A DNA stretch of 64,000 bases, from NCBI RefSeq assembly GCF_900091445.1, contig NZ_LT607733.1:1071501-1135500 (forward strand), read 5' to 3'. This DNA is from Micromonospora echinofusca. Its GTDB lineage: Bacteria; Actinomycetota; Actinomycetes; Mycobacteriales; Micromonosporaceae. A program made the position numbers and the translations under genes. Positions 16,331 through 25,208 of this stretch are shown piece after piece (positions within the stretch are counted from its first letter, which is position 1; each line of letters starts with the position of its first letter). The notes under the pieces were generated by a model. That model saw nothing but the letters and a program-made list of their open reading frames with translations, was not told the origin of the DNA and did no database searches.

Positions 16331-18439
16331 ATGCGCAGACTCCTCCGACCCCTCCTCGGCGCGGCCACCGCCGTCCTCGCCGTCCTCGCCTGCACCACCC
16401 CGGCCACCCCCGCCAGCGCCGCCGACGCCCCGTACGACGTGCTGGTCTTCTCGAAGACGGCCGGCTTCCGGCACGACTCCATCGCGGTCGGCACGCAGGC
16501 GATCCGCGACCTCGGCGCGGCCAACAACTTCACCGTCACCGCCACCGAGGACGCCGCCCAGTTCACGACCGCCAACCTGTCCCGCTTCGAGGCGGTGGTC
16601 TTCCTCAACACCACGGGCGACGTGCTCGACGCCACGCAGCAGAGCGCCTTCGAGTCGTACATCGGCGCCGGCGGCGGGTACGTCGGCGTGCACGCCGCCG
16701 CCGACACCGAGTACGGCTGGTCCTTCTACGGCAACCTGGTCGGGGCGTACTTCGCCTCGCACCCGCACATCCAGCAGGCGAACGTCAAGGCGGAGAACCG
16801 GGCGCACGCGGCGACCGCGCACCTGCCGCAGACCTGGACCCGCACCGACGAGTGGTACAACTACCAGACCAACGCCCGCTCCACGGCCCGGGTGCTGGCC
16901 ACCCTCGACGAGTCCTCCTACTCGGGCGGCTCGATGGGCGCCGACCACCCGCACTCCTGGTGCAAGACCCACAGCGGGGGCCGGTCCTTCTACACCGGCG
17001 GCGGGCACACCCAGGCGTCGTACGCCGAGCCGGCCTTCCGCGCCCACCTGCTCGGCGGCATCCGGTACGCGGCCGGCCGGGCCAAGGCCGACTGCCGGCC
17101 CGAGAGCGGGTACACGCCGCTCTACAACGGCTCCACCACCGGCTGGTCGCAGGCCGGGCCGGGCAGCTTCAGCAACGCCGACGCCACCCTCACCTCGGTC
17201 GGCGGGATGGGTCTGTACTGGTACAGCGCGAAGCAGTTCACCAACTACTCGCTGAAGCTGGACTGGCGGCTCGCCGGCGACGACAACTCCGGCGTCTTCA
17301 TCGGCTTCCCGGCCTCCAGCGACCCCTGGTCGGCGGTGAACAACGGCTACGAGGTGCAGATCGACGCCACCGACGCGGCCGACCGCACGACCGGCGCCGT
17401 CTACACCTTCAAGTCCGCCGACATCGCCGCCCGGGACGCGGCGCTCAACCCGCCGGGGGAGTGGAACACCTACGAACTGCTCGTCGAGGGCGAGCGCCTC
17501 CAGGTCTTCCTCAACGGGGTGAAGATCAACGACTTCACCAACACCGACCCGGTCCGCTCGCTCGCCGGCCACATCGGGCTCCAGAACCACGGCACCGGCG
17601 ACGACGCGTCGTTCCGCAACATCCGGATCAGGGAACTCGGCGTCGACCCGCCGGGCGGGAACACCACCGTCCAGGCGGAGGCGTTCAGCTCGGCCGGCGG
17701 GGTCGCCCCGTTCGCCAAGGCCGGCGCCAACGGCGGGCAGACCCTCGGCCACATCGACCCGGGCGACTGGGCCGCGTACGCCGGGGTCGACCTGACCGGG
17801 GTGACGTCGCTGCGGGCGCGGGTCGTCTCCGGCGGGCCGGGTGGCACCCTCCAGGTGCGTACGGGATCCACGACCGGCACCGTGCTCGGCTCGGTCGCCG
17901 TGCCGAACACGGGGAGCTGGACCACCTTCGCCGACGTCACGACCGCCCTGTCCGGGGTGCCGTCCGGCACCCGGGACCTCTACCTGACCTTCACCGGCTC
18001 GGGCACGGGGCTCTTCGACGTGGACGACTTCACCCTGGTCAGGTCCGGTGGCAGCGGCGGCGTCGGTCCGATCCGCGGCCTGGGCGGCAAGTGCCTGGAC
18101 GTGCGCAACGCGGCCACGGCCGACGGCACCCAGATCCAGATCCACGGCTGCAACGGCACGGCCGCGCAGACGTGGACGGTGACGCCGAACTCGACGGTGA
18201 AGGCGCTGGGCAAGTGCCTGGACGTCTCCGGCGGCGCCTCGGCGGACGGGACGAAGATCCAGTTGTGGACGTGCAACGGTACGGGCGCGCAGAACTGGTC
18301 GGCCCAGGCGGACGGGACGCTGAAGAACCCGCAGACCGGCAAGTGCCTGGACGTCTCGGGCAACAACCCGGCCGACGGGCAGGCCGTGCACCTGTGGACC
18401 TGCCACACCGGCGCCAACCAGAAGTGGACCCTGCCCTGA
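16331..18439 (+). CDS. Secreted ThuA - DUF1080 (3-keto-glycoside hydrolase) - CBM6 - ricin-lectin protein
   Basis: This 702-residue protein starts at ATG 16331 behind GGAGAG. Residues 1-35 are a signal peptide ending near TPASAADAP. A ThuA domain follows (about 36-255: YDVLVFSKTAGFRHDSI, GGGYVGVHAAADTEY). Next comes a DUF1080/3-keto-disaccharide hydrolase concanavalin-like domain (about 262-440: YTPLYNGSTTGWSQ, NNGYEVQIDATD, GHIGLQNHG). A CBM6 (about 450-575) and a ricin B lectin (about 585-702) complete it. DUF1080 proteins hydrolyse or eliminate 3-keto-glycosides, and ThuA proteins go with sugar oxidation. With the upstream secreted dehydrogenase it would make an extracellular oxidise-then-cleave pair. 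The substrate polymer is unknown. Confidence 0.88.
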   Translation: MRRLLRPLLGAATAVLAVLACTTPATPASAADAPYDVLVFSKTAGFRHDSIAVGTQAIRDLGAANNFTVTATEDAAQFTTANLSRFEAVVFLNTTGDVLDATQQSAFESYIGAGGGYVGVHAAADTEYGWSFYGNLVGAYFASHPHIQQANVKAENRAHAATAHLPQTWTRTDEWYNYQTNARSTARVLATLDESSYSGGSMGADHPHSWCKTHSGGRSFYTGGGHTQASYAEPAFRAHLLGGIRYAAGRAKADCRPESGYTPLYNGSTTGWSQAGPGSFSNADATLTSVGGMGLYWYSAKQFTNYSLKLDWRLAGDDNSGVFIGFPASSDPWSAVNNGYEVQIDATDAADRTTGAVYTFKSADIAARDAALNPPGEWNTYELLVEGERLQVFLNGVKINDFTNTDPVRSLAGHIGLQNHGTGDDASFRNIRIRELGVDPPGGNTTVQAEAFSSAGGVAPFAKAGANGGQTLGHIDPGDWAAYAGVDLTGVTSLRARVVSGGPGGTLQVRTGSTTGTVLGSVAVPNTGSWTTFADVTTALSGVPSGTRDLYLTFTGSGTGLFDVDDFTLVRSGGSGGVGPIRGLGGKCLDVRNAATADGTQIQIHGCNGTAAQTWTVTPNSTVKALGKCLDVSGGASADGTKIQLWTCNGTGAQNWSAQADGTLKNPQTGKCLDVSGNNPADGQAVHLWTCHTGANQKWTLP
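18083..18439 (+). repeat. Ricin-lectin module, copy 2 of the 357-bp near-identical pair
   Basis: This is the counterpart of 15899-16255 at a constant offset of 2184 bases. It encodes the lectin tail of the ThuA-DUF1080 protein. Such close identity at synonymous as well as coding positions points to recent duplication or gene conversion. Confidence 0.85.
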
Positions 18440-18457
18440 TCCGCTGACCCTCCCGTT

Positions 18458-18532
18458 CCGCCCCGCGATCCGGCGGTCCGGCCCGGCACGGTGTGCGCAC
18501 CGGGGGCGGACAGCCGCAGGATCGCGGGGCGG
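18458..18532. terminator. 14-bp inverted repeat with inner hairpin after the secreted-enzyme genes
   Basis: CCGCCCCGCGATCC (18458-18471) is the exact reverse complement of GGATCGCGGGGCGG (18519-18532), and a smaller CCCGG/CCGGG stem sits inside the 47-base loop. It lies 19 bases after the ThuA-DUF1080 stop and probably ends transcription. The remaining gap up to 18745 has a TAGAGT at 18563-18568 that could be a -10 for the isomerase gene, and nothing else recognisable. Confidence 0.5.
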
Positions 18533-18744
18533 GGCGGGGCTTTCGTGGGGGGCCCGGTGGTCCTAGAGTGGGGGCGGCGACCGTCGCGGTTGCCGGTGAC
18601 CGGCGGGAGGCGCAACCCGCCCGGTCCAGGTGCGCAGGCACCCACCGGCGCTCCGCAGCGGCCCGCCGTGTGCCGGCCCGGCCGGTCACCCTCGCCCCGG
18701 TCACGCACCCACGGAATCCCCCATCACCACAGGGGAGAAGCACC

Positions 18745-19752
18745 ATGGCGCGACCCATCACGCTCTTCACCGGCCAGTGGGCCGACCTTCCGTTCGACGA
18801 GGTCTGCCGGCTCGCCGCCGAGTGGGGCTACGACGGGCTGGAGATCGCCTGCTGGGGCGACCACTTCGAGGTCGACAAGGCGCTCGCGGACGACTCGTAC
18901 GTCGAGCGGAAGCGGGAGACCCTCGCGAAGCACAACCTGAAGGTCTTCGCGATCTCCAACCACCTGGTCGGCCAGGCCGTCTGCGACCACCCGATCGACG
19001 AGCGGCACCAGGGCATCCTGCCCGCCCGGATCTGGGGCGACGGCGAACCCGAGGGCGTACGCCGCCGCGCCGCCGAGGAGGTCAAGGACACCGCGCGGGC
19101 GGCGGCGAAGCTGGGGGTCGACACCGTCGTCGGCTTCACCGGCTCGTCGATCTGGCACACGCTGGCGATGTTCCCGCCGGTGCCGCCGTCGATGATCGAG
19201 CGCGGCTACCAGGACTTCGCCGACCGGTGGAACCCGATCCTGGACGTCTTCGACGAGACGGGGGTGCGCTTCGCCCACGAGGTGCACCCGAGCGAGATCG
19301 CGTACGACTACTGGACGACGAAGCGGACGCTGGAGGCGGTCGGGCACCGGCCCGCGTTCGGGCTGAACTGGGACCCGTCGCACTTCGTCTGGCAGGAGCT
19401 GGACCCGGTGAACTTCATCTTCGACTTCGCCGACCGGATCTACCACGTCGACTGCAAGGACGCGAAGGTGCGTACGGGCGACGGGCGGCGGGGCCGACTC
19501 GCCTCGCACCTGCCGTGGGCGGACATGCGGCGCGGCTGGGACTTCGTCTCCACCGGCCACGGCGACGTGCCCTGGGAGGACTGCTTCCGGGCGCTGAACG
19601 CGATCGGCTACGCCGGCCCGATCTCGATCGAGTGGGAGGACGCGGGGATGGACCGCCTCGTCGGCGCCCCGGAGGCGTTGCAGTTCGTCCGCCGGCTCGC
19701 CTTCGACGCCCCGGCCGCGGCGTTCGACGCCGCGTTCAGCAGCAAGGACTGA
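18745..19752 (+). CDS. Sugar phosphate isomerase/epimerase (xylose isomerase-like TIM barrel)
   Basis: This 335-residue cytoplasmic protein has the AP-endonuclease-2/xylose-isomerase barrel pattern. Metal- and substrate-site segments are seen in order: [15 protein letters not shown] near residue 29, [15 protein letters not shown] near 176, [15 protein letters not shown] near 210, [11 protein letters not shown] near 233 and [14 protein letters not shown] near 292. These supply the E-D-H-E type metal ligands of the fold. ATG 18745 follows AGGGGAGAAG. Close relatives travel with Gfo/Idh/MocA oxidoreductases and ThuA/DUF1080 proteins, and include enzymes acting on keto-sugars and inosose. It is probably the last step of the carbohydrate region here. 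The exact reaction is open. Confidence 0.88.
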   Translation: MARPITLFTGQWADLPFDEVCRLAAEWGYDGLEIACWGDHFEVDKALADDSYVERKRETLAKHNLKVFAISNHLVGQAVCDHPIDERHQGILPARIWGDGEPEGVRRRAAEEVKDTARAAAKLGVDTVVGFTGSSIWHTLAMFPPVPPSMIERGYQDFADRWNPILDVFDETGVRFAHEVHPSEIAYDYWTTKRTLEAVGHRPAFGLNWDPSHFVWQELDPVNFIFDFADRIYHVDCKDAKVRTGDGRRGRLASHLPWADMRRGWDFVSTGHGDVPWEDCFRALNAIGYAGPISIEWEDAGMDRLVGAPEALQFVRRLAFDAPAAAFDAAFSSKD

Positions 19753-19768
19753 CCGCTCCGGGCCTACC

Positions 19769-19860
19769 CGGGCGGGCCGGGACCGAGGGTCAGGCAGCCG
19801 GGCGGGCCGGCGTCGAGGGTCCCGCACCCGGGCGGGCCTGCGTCAGCGGGCGCACACGGG
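19769..19860. repeat. Imperfect tandem repeats of about 29 bp
   Basis: Three degenerate copies built on GGGCGGGCC followed by G(G/C)(A/G)(C/T)CGAGGGTC-like sequence lie between the isomerase gene and the terminator at 19886. They carry no reading frame of note. They resemble the GC-rich slippage repeats elsewhere in the window. Confidence 0.45.
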
Positions 19861-19885
19861 GGCGGCCGGCGGCAGCGGGCAACAC

Positions 19886-19925
19886 CCGAGCGGGCCGGGC
19901 GCCCGAAGGCGTCCGGCCCGCTCGG
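19886..19925. terminator. Bidirectional hairpin terminator between convergent genes
   Basis: CCGAGCGGGCCGG (19886-19898) pairs perfectly with CCGGCCCGCTCGG (19913-19925) over 13 bp. It stands between the convergent isomerase gene (ends 19752, plus strand) and the YtxH-like gene (ends 19934, minus strand), so it can serve both. Confidence 0.75.
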
Positions 19926-19933
19926 AGGTGCGA

Positions 19934-20338
19934 TCAGAGGGTGCTGCCGTTGGTGCCCGAGCTGGACGGCTTGCTACGGGGCGTGGTGGTGGCCGACGTC
20001 GACCCGGGGGTCGCGCTCGTGCTCGACGACCCGGAGGCGCTCTTCGCGCCGACCGTGGCCGGCGTGCCGGCGAACGCGTCGTCGGCGGCGGTCAGCTCCT
20101 GCTTCTGGCCGTTGGTGCTCAGCTTCTCGCCCAGCTTCGACTGGCCGAGCTTGTCCTTGCCCTCGCTGTAGAGGCGGGTCGCCTGGGCCTGCGCGACACC
20201 GGCCGCCTCCTGGACGGTCGGGTGGTCGAGCACCTTGCGGCCCCGGATCACCAGCTCCTCGTACTTCTCCCGACCGGCACGGGCGCCCAGGACGAATCCC
20301 GCAGCCAGCCCGCCAAGGAACATCATCTTTCCGCGCAT
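19934..20338 (-). CDS. YtxH-like small membrane-anchored protein
   Basis: This 134-residue protein begins with a short glycine-rich hydrophobic segment and the 'GARAGREKYEEL' box (about residues 17-29). That combination is typical of actinobacterial YtxH-domain proteins. An amphipathic helical part (about 30-80) and a Ser/Thr/Pro-rich tail follow. ATG 20338 is preceded on its strand by GGAAGGAG. The family is linked to general stress and the cell envelope, but no activity is known. It is monocistronic and convergent with the isomerase gene. Confidence 0.8.
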   Translation of the reverse strand: MRGKMMFLGGLAAGFVLGARAGREKYEELVIRGRKVLDHPTVQEAAGVAQAQATRLYSEGKDKLGQSKLGEKLSTNGQKQELTAADDAFAGTPATVGAKSASGSSSTSATPGSTSATTTPRSKPSSSGTNGSTL

Positions 20339-20610
20339 GGCGGCTCCTTCCGTACCTGACGCGCCGTCGTCCGGCGGGCTACCCCACCGGAGGCGACCAA
20401 ATCGCGCCTGTCTTCTCTGTCCGCAGCTAACTACCCATCCTGCTCTCCGCTCATACCTCCTTGTGCCGGGATGACGATTTGTCTCGGTTTATTATCGTCT
20501 GGCCCAGGGAACGGTTCCGGGGGTAACCCCCTGGACCGACACCCCCCGGAATCCTGTACTCTTGTCCCCGTCGCACGGCGCAGCGAAATCGGCGCCGGAC
20601 GACGCAACGG

Positions 20611-20683
20611 TCCCCCGTAGCTCAATTGGCAGAGCAGCCGGCTGTTAACCGGCAGGTTTTTGGTTCGAGTCCAAACGGGGGAG
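20611..20683 (+). tRNA. tRNA-Asn (GTT)
   Basis: A complete cloverleaf can be drawn: acceptor TCCCCCG/CGGGGGA, D-arm AGCTCAATTGGCAGAGC, anticodon stem GCCGG/CCGGC with loop CTGTTAA, and T-arm TTTGG-TTCGAGT-CCAAA. The anticodon GTT is at 20644-20646. CCA is not encoded. The gene stands alone on the plus strand; TACTCT about 50 bases upstream may be its -10. Confidence 0.95.
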
Positions 20684-20848
20684 CTTCCACACCTGACGCC
20701 CGTCGGCCACGCCGGCGGGCGTTCGCCGTTCCCGCCTCCGTGACCCGTTCCCGCCCCGTGACCCGTTTCCGTCACCCCGGGCCCGCTCGCCCGGCAGGAT
20801 GGTCGATGTCGACTTGGACTCCCGCTGCGTCGATTGATACGTCGATTC

Positions 20849-22986
20849 ATGGGGTGGGTACGGATGCCCGGAAGAGGTGGCCACGGCAGGATCACGCTCG
20901 TCGCCGTGGCGGTCGTGCTGGCGTGGCTGGTCGTCGGGGCGGTCGCCGGTCCGTACGCCGGCAGGCTCAGCGAGGTCGCCACCAACGACAACGCCTCCTT
21001 CCTGCCCGCCGAGGCCGAGGCCACCCGGGCGCAGGAGCTGTCCGCCCGGTTCGTCGAGCGACCGACCACCCCCGCCCTCGTGGTCTACGAACGTGCCGGC
21101 GGCCTCACCGACGCCGACGCGCAGCGGGTGGCCGCCGACGCCGCCCGGTTCGCCCGGGTGCCCGGCGTCGTCGGCCCGCTGCCGCCGCCGATCCCCAGCG
21201 AGGACGGGCAGGCGCTACAGGTGGTCGTACCCATCGACGACGCCGACGGCGAACGGATCGGCACGGTCGTCGAGGAACTGCGCGCGATCGCCGGCGACGA
21301 CCGCGACGGGCTCGGCGTGGACGTGGCCGGCCCCGCCGGCCTGCTCGCCGACCTGATCGAGGTCTTCTCCGCCATCGACGGCACCCTGCTGATCGTCACC
21401 CTCTGCGTGGTGCTGGTCATCCTGCTCGTCGTCTACCGCAGCCCCGTCCTGTGGATCTTCCCGCTGCTCTCCGCCGGGATGTCCTTCGCGCTGGCCGCGG
21501 TCTTCGTCCACCTGCTCGCCGACGCCGACGTGATCAAGCTCAACGGGCAGGCGCAGGGCATCCTCACCGTGCTCGTCTTCGGCGCCGGCACCGACTACGC
21601 GCTGCTGCTGGTCGCCCGCTACCGGGAGGAACTGCACCGGCACGAGCGCCCCTGGGACGCCATGCGGGCGGCCTGGCGAGGCGCCGCGCCGGCCATCGTC
21701 GCCTCCGGCGGCACGGTCATCGTGAGCCTGCTCTGCCTGCTGCTGTCCAGCCTGAACTCGAACCGGGCGCTCGGCCCCGTCGCCGCCATCGGCATCGGCG
21801 CCACCCTGCTGGTCATGCTGACGTTCCTGCCCGCCCTGCTGGTGCTGGGCGGGCGGTGGGCGTTCTGGCCGCGCCGCCCCCCCCGTACGACCGGGCCGAC
21901 CCCCGGGCCGAGCACGGCATCTGGAGCCGGATCGCCGGCTTCGTCGCCCGGCGGGCGCGACCCGTCTGGCTGCTCACCACCCTCGCCATGGCCGCGCTCG
22001 CACTCGGCCTGACGCAGCTCGGCGCGACCACGCTCGGCCAGTCCGACCTCTTCACCGGGCGCACCGACTCGGTCGCCGGGCAGGAGGTGATCGCCCGGCA
22101 CTACCCGGCCGGCACCGGCAGCCCCGCCACCATCTTCACCACCCGCGACACCGCCCAGGAGGTCGCCCGGGTGGCCCGGGGCGTGCCGGGGATCGCCACC
22201 GTACGACCCGTCACCGCCCACCGGACCGGCCCGCCCGACCCGAACGCGCCCCCCGCCGTCGTCGACGACACCGTGCAGTTGGAGGCGACGCTCGCCGACC
22301 CGCCCGACAGCGACGGCGCCGAGCGGGCCGTCCGCGCGCTGCGGGCGGCGGTGCACGGCGTACCCGGCTCCGACGCCGTCGTCGGCGGCTTCACCGCGAT
22401 CAACGTGGACACCTCCGCCGCCTCGACGCGGGACCGCAACGTGATCATTCCCGTCGTGCTGGTGGTGATCGCGATCATCCTGGCCCTGCTGCTGCGGGCG
22501 CTCCTGGCGCCGCTCCTGCTGATCGCCACCGTCCTGCTGAGCTTCGCCGCCACGCTCGGCCTCTGCGCGCTGGTCTTCCGGTACCTCCTCGACTTCCCCG
22601 GCGTGGACGCCTCGTTTCCCCTCTTCGCCTTCGTCTTCCTGGTCGCCCTCGGCATCGACTACAACATCTTCCTGATGAGCCGCGTCCGCGAGGAGTCCGT
22701 CCGGCGGGGCACCCGGGCCGGCGTGCTCGCCGGGCTCGCCGTCACCGGCGGCGTGATCACCTCCGCCGGCATCGTGCTCGCCGCGACCTTCTCCGCGCTG
22801 GCCGTACTGCCGCTGGTGGTGCTGGTCGAGCTGGGCGTCGCGGTCGCGGTCGGGGTGCTGCTCGACACCATCGTCGTCCGCTCGCTGCTGGTGCCCGCGC
22901 TGGCGTACGACATCGGGCCGAAGATCTGGTGGCCGGGCCGGCTGTCCCGGACGAACGGAGAGCGGGAGGCGCGAGATGCTCGCTGA
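20849..22986 (+). pseudogene. MMPL family transporter, frameshifted at a C8 run
   Basis: Two overlapping frames together spell one MMPL (RND-type) transporter of about 712 residues. The first covers the N-terminal helix, extracytoplasmic loop and helices with VLVFGAGTDYALLLVARYRE. The second starts after PRRPP and covers the second loop and VALGIDYNIFLMSRVREE. The switch falls at a run of eight C at 21877-21884; one more C would join the frames exactly (RRPPPYDRADP). So the gene is broken, carries a sequencing error, or varies by slippage. ATG 20849 is the likely start; ATG 20864 is an alternative, and neither has a strong Shine-Dalgarno. The family exports lipids or drugs; the substrate is unknown. 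The 3' end overlaps the next gene by 11 bases. Confidence 0.85.
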
Positions 22987-24214
22987 GACCGACGTGATCG
23001 TGGTCGGCGGCGGCCTGGCCGGGCTCGCCGCGGCCCGGCGGTTGCACCGCGCCGGCGTGCCGTGGCGGCTGCTGGAGGCCGGCGACCGGCTTGGCGGCCG
23101 GGTCGCCACCGACGCGGTCGACGGCTACCTGCTCGACCGCGGCTTCCAGGTGCTCAACACGGCCTACCCCCGGCTCGGCGCCCTGCTCGACGTCGACCGG
23201 CTGCGCCTGGGCCACTTCACCTCCGGCGTGCTGGTGCGCAAGGGCGACCGGCTGACCCGCCTCGTGAACCCGCTGCGCGAACCGACCGGCGTCCCCGGCA
23301 CCGCGCTGGCCGGCGTGGGCTCGCTGCTCGACCGGCTGCGCTTCGCCGCGCTCGCCACGGGCTGCGCCACCCTGCCGAAGGGGCGGCTGCTCGCCGCCCC
23401 GGAGACCACCACCGAGACGGCGCTGCGCCGCGCCGGCCTCTCCGACGCGATCGTCGAGGAACTGCTGCGGCCGTTCCTCTCCGGCGTCCTCGTCGACCGG
23501 GAACTGGAGACGTCCAGCCACGTGCTGGCGATGGTGCTGCGCTCCTTCGCCCGGGGCCGCATCGGCCTGCCCGCCGAGGGGATGGCCGCGCTGCCCCGCG
23601 CCGTCGCCGACCCGCTCCCGGCGGAACTGATCGACCTGGACACCCCGGTCGCCGAGGTGGCGCCCGGGCGGGTCCGCACCCAGGCCGGCGACATCCGCTG
23701 CCGCGCCGTCGTGGTCGCCGTGGACCCGCCCGCGGCGGCCACGCTCCTGCCGGGCCTGCCGGCCGTACGGATGCACAGCTACACGACCTACTACCACGGC
23801 ACCCAGGAGCCGCCGCTGGACGAGCCGATCCTGCTCGTCGACGGCGACCGGCGGGAGATCGTCGCCAACACGGTGGTCGTCAGCCGGGCCGCGCCCACGT
23901 ACGCGCCCGCCGGGTGGCACCTGGTCGCCACCTCGGTCGTCGGTCCGACGGCCCCGCCCGAGGCGACCGTACGGGCGGAACTCACCCGCCTCTACGGCCG
24001 CTCCACGACGGACTGGACCCACCTCGGCACGGTGTCCATTCCCGACGCGCTGCCCGCCGCGCCGCCGCCGCAGGGCCGGCTGCGTAAGGCGGTGGCGCTG
24101 GGGGAGGGCCTGTTCGTGGCCGGGGACCACCGCGACAGCCCCTCCATCCAGGGCGCCCTGACCAGCGGCTGGCGCGCCGCCGGGGCCGTCCTGTCGGAGC
24201 TGCGTACCGGCTGA
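22976..24214 (+). CDS. FAD-dependent amine oxidase/protoporphyrinogen oxidase-like protein
   Basis: This 412-residue flavoprotein opens with a dinucleotide-binding motif (DVIVVGGGLAGLAAARRL), followed by LLEAGDRLGGRVATDAV, the GG(R)V box of the amine-oxidase/phytoene-desaturase superfamily. The C-terminal FAD motif is LFVAGDHRDSPSIQGALTSG near residue 378. ATG 22976 follows GGGAGGCGCGAG and overlaps the MMPL gene end by 11 bases, so the two are probably co-expressed. Substrates in this superfamily range from porphyrinogens to carotenoids and amines, and the sequence does not choose between them. Confidence 0.85.
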   Translation: MLAETDVIVVGGGLAGLAAARRLHRAGVPWRLLEAGDRLGGRVATDAVDGYLLDRGFQVLNTAYPRLGALLDVDRLRLGHFTSGVLVRKGDRLTRLVNPLREPTGVPGTALAGVGSLLDRLRFAALATGCATLPKGRLLAAPETTTETALRRAGLSDAIVEELLRPFLSGVLVDRELETSSHVLAMVLRSFARGRIGLPAEGMAALPRAVADPLPAELIDLDTPVAEVAPGRVRTQAGDIRCRAVVVAVDPPAAATLLPGLPAVRMHSYTTYYHGTQEPPLDEPILLVDGDRREIVANTVVVSRAAPTYAPAGWHLVATSVVGPTAPPEATVRAELTRLYGRSTTDWTHLGTVSIPDALPAAPPPQGRLRKAVALGEGLFVAGDHRDSPSIQGALTSGWRAAGAVLSELRTG

Positions 24215-24245
24215 ACGGTGGGTCACGGCCCGTTGAAGATCACTT

Positions 24246-25208
24246 ATGCTCCTCGCCATGCCCGCACCCCTTCCGCCGCCCGACCTCGACGCCGCAGCGG
24301 CGTACCCCCAGGTCGGTCAGGTGCGCGCGGCCCTCGCAGCGCGCGACTGGCCGGCCCTGCGCGCGCTCGTCGACGGGCAGGACCCGCACGGCCGGACCTT
24401 CCTCGTCGGCGAGGCCGGCGAGGCCGAGGACATCGAGGAATTCCTCCGGGACGTGCTGGCGCAGCGGCCCGACGACGCGCTCGCCGGCGCCCTGCTCGGG
24501 TCGCACCTGATCCGCGCCGGCTGGCGGATCCGCTCGTCCTACCGGGCCCAGCACGTCAGCCGGGAGCAGTTCGCCCAGTTCCACGACCACCTGCGGCGCG
24601 CCGAGCAGGTGCTGATCGACGTCACCGCCCGGCACCCGGACGACGCGGCGGCGTGGACGCAGCGGATCACCAACGCGCGCGGACTGGAGCTCGGCCAGGC
24701 CGAGGCCCGCCGCCGCTACGACCAGCTCGCCAAGCACCACCCCCACCACCTGCCGGCCCAGGCGTCGCTGCTGCAACAGTTCTGTCCCAAGTGGAGCGGC
24801 ACCTGGGAGCGGGCACACGGCTTCGCCCGGGAGTGCGCCGACGCGGCCCCGCCCGGCGCCCCGAACGCGGTGCTGGTGGTCGAGGCCCACCTGGAGGAGG
24901 CGCTCGACCACGACAACCTCGGCAAGGCGAGCGCCCACCTGCGCGGCGCGCACGTGCGGCACGAGATCCACCAGGCGGCGCAGCAGTCGGTCTGGCACCC
25001 CGGGTTCCGCAACGGCTGGGGCTGGGTCTGGGTACGCAGCGTCTTCGCGATGGCCTTCTGCCTCCTGGAGGAGTACCCGGCGGCGGCGCAGCAGTTCGCG
25101 GCCATGGGACCGCTCGGCGACGAGGCGATGTTCGGCTACATCGGCGACCCGGCCAAGCAGTTCCAGAAGTTCCGCGACAAGGCGTACGCGAAGGGCGGGC
25201 AGTCATGA
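24246..25208 (+). CDS. Conserved helical (TPR-like) protein of unknown function
   Basis: This protein of about 320 residues is rich in Ala, Leu, Arg and His. A succession of helical segments (AALAARDWPALRALVDG, DALAGALLGSHLIRAGWRIR, RAEQVLIDVTARHPDDAAAW, AQASLLQQFCPKW) suggests tetratricopeptide-like helical hairpins. No signal peptide or membrane segment is seen. The start could be ATG 24246 or ATG 24258. Its stop overlaps the following M16 peptidase gene as ATGA, so the two products are probably made together, perhaps as partner proteins. The family was not recognised. Confidence 0.7.
   Translation: MLLAMPAPLPPPDLDAAAAYPQVGQVRAALAARDWPALRALVDGQDPHGRTFLVGEAGEAEDIEEFLRDVLAQRPDDALAGALLGSHLIRAGWRIRSSYRAQHVSREQFAQFHDHLRRAEQVLIDVTARHPDDAAAWTQRITNARGLELGQAEARRRYDQLAKHHPHHLPAQASLLQQFCPKWSGTWERAHGFARECADAAPPGAPNAVLVVEAHLEEALDHDNLGKASAHLRGAHVRHEIHQAAQQSVWHPGFRNGWGWVWVRSVFAMAFCLLEEYPAAAQQFAAMGPLGDEAMFGYIGDPAKQFQKFRDKAYAKGGQS

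Noticed and set aside
14975..18406. A 1143-codon open frame on the minus strand across the two secreted-enzyme genes
   Set aside because: It is antisense to well-supported domains (PQQ propeller, ThuA, DUF1080, lectins) and is rich in Arg, Gly and Val. This is the usual mirror frame of very GC-rich coding DNA.
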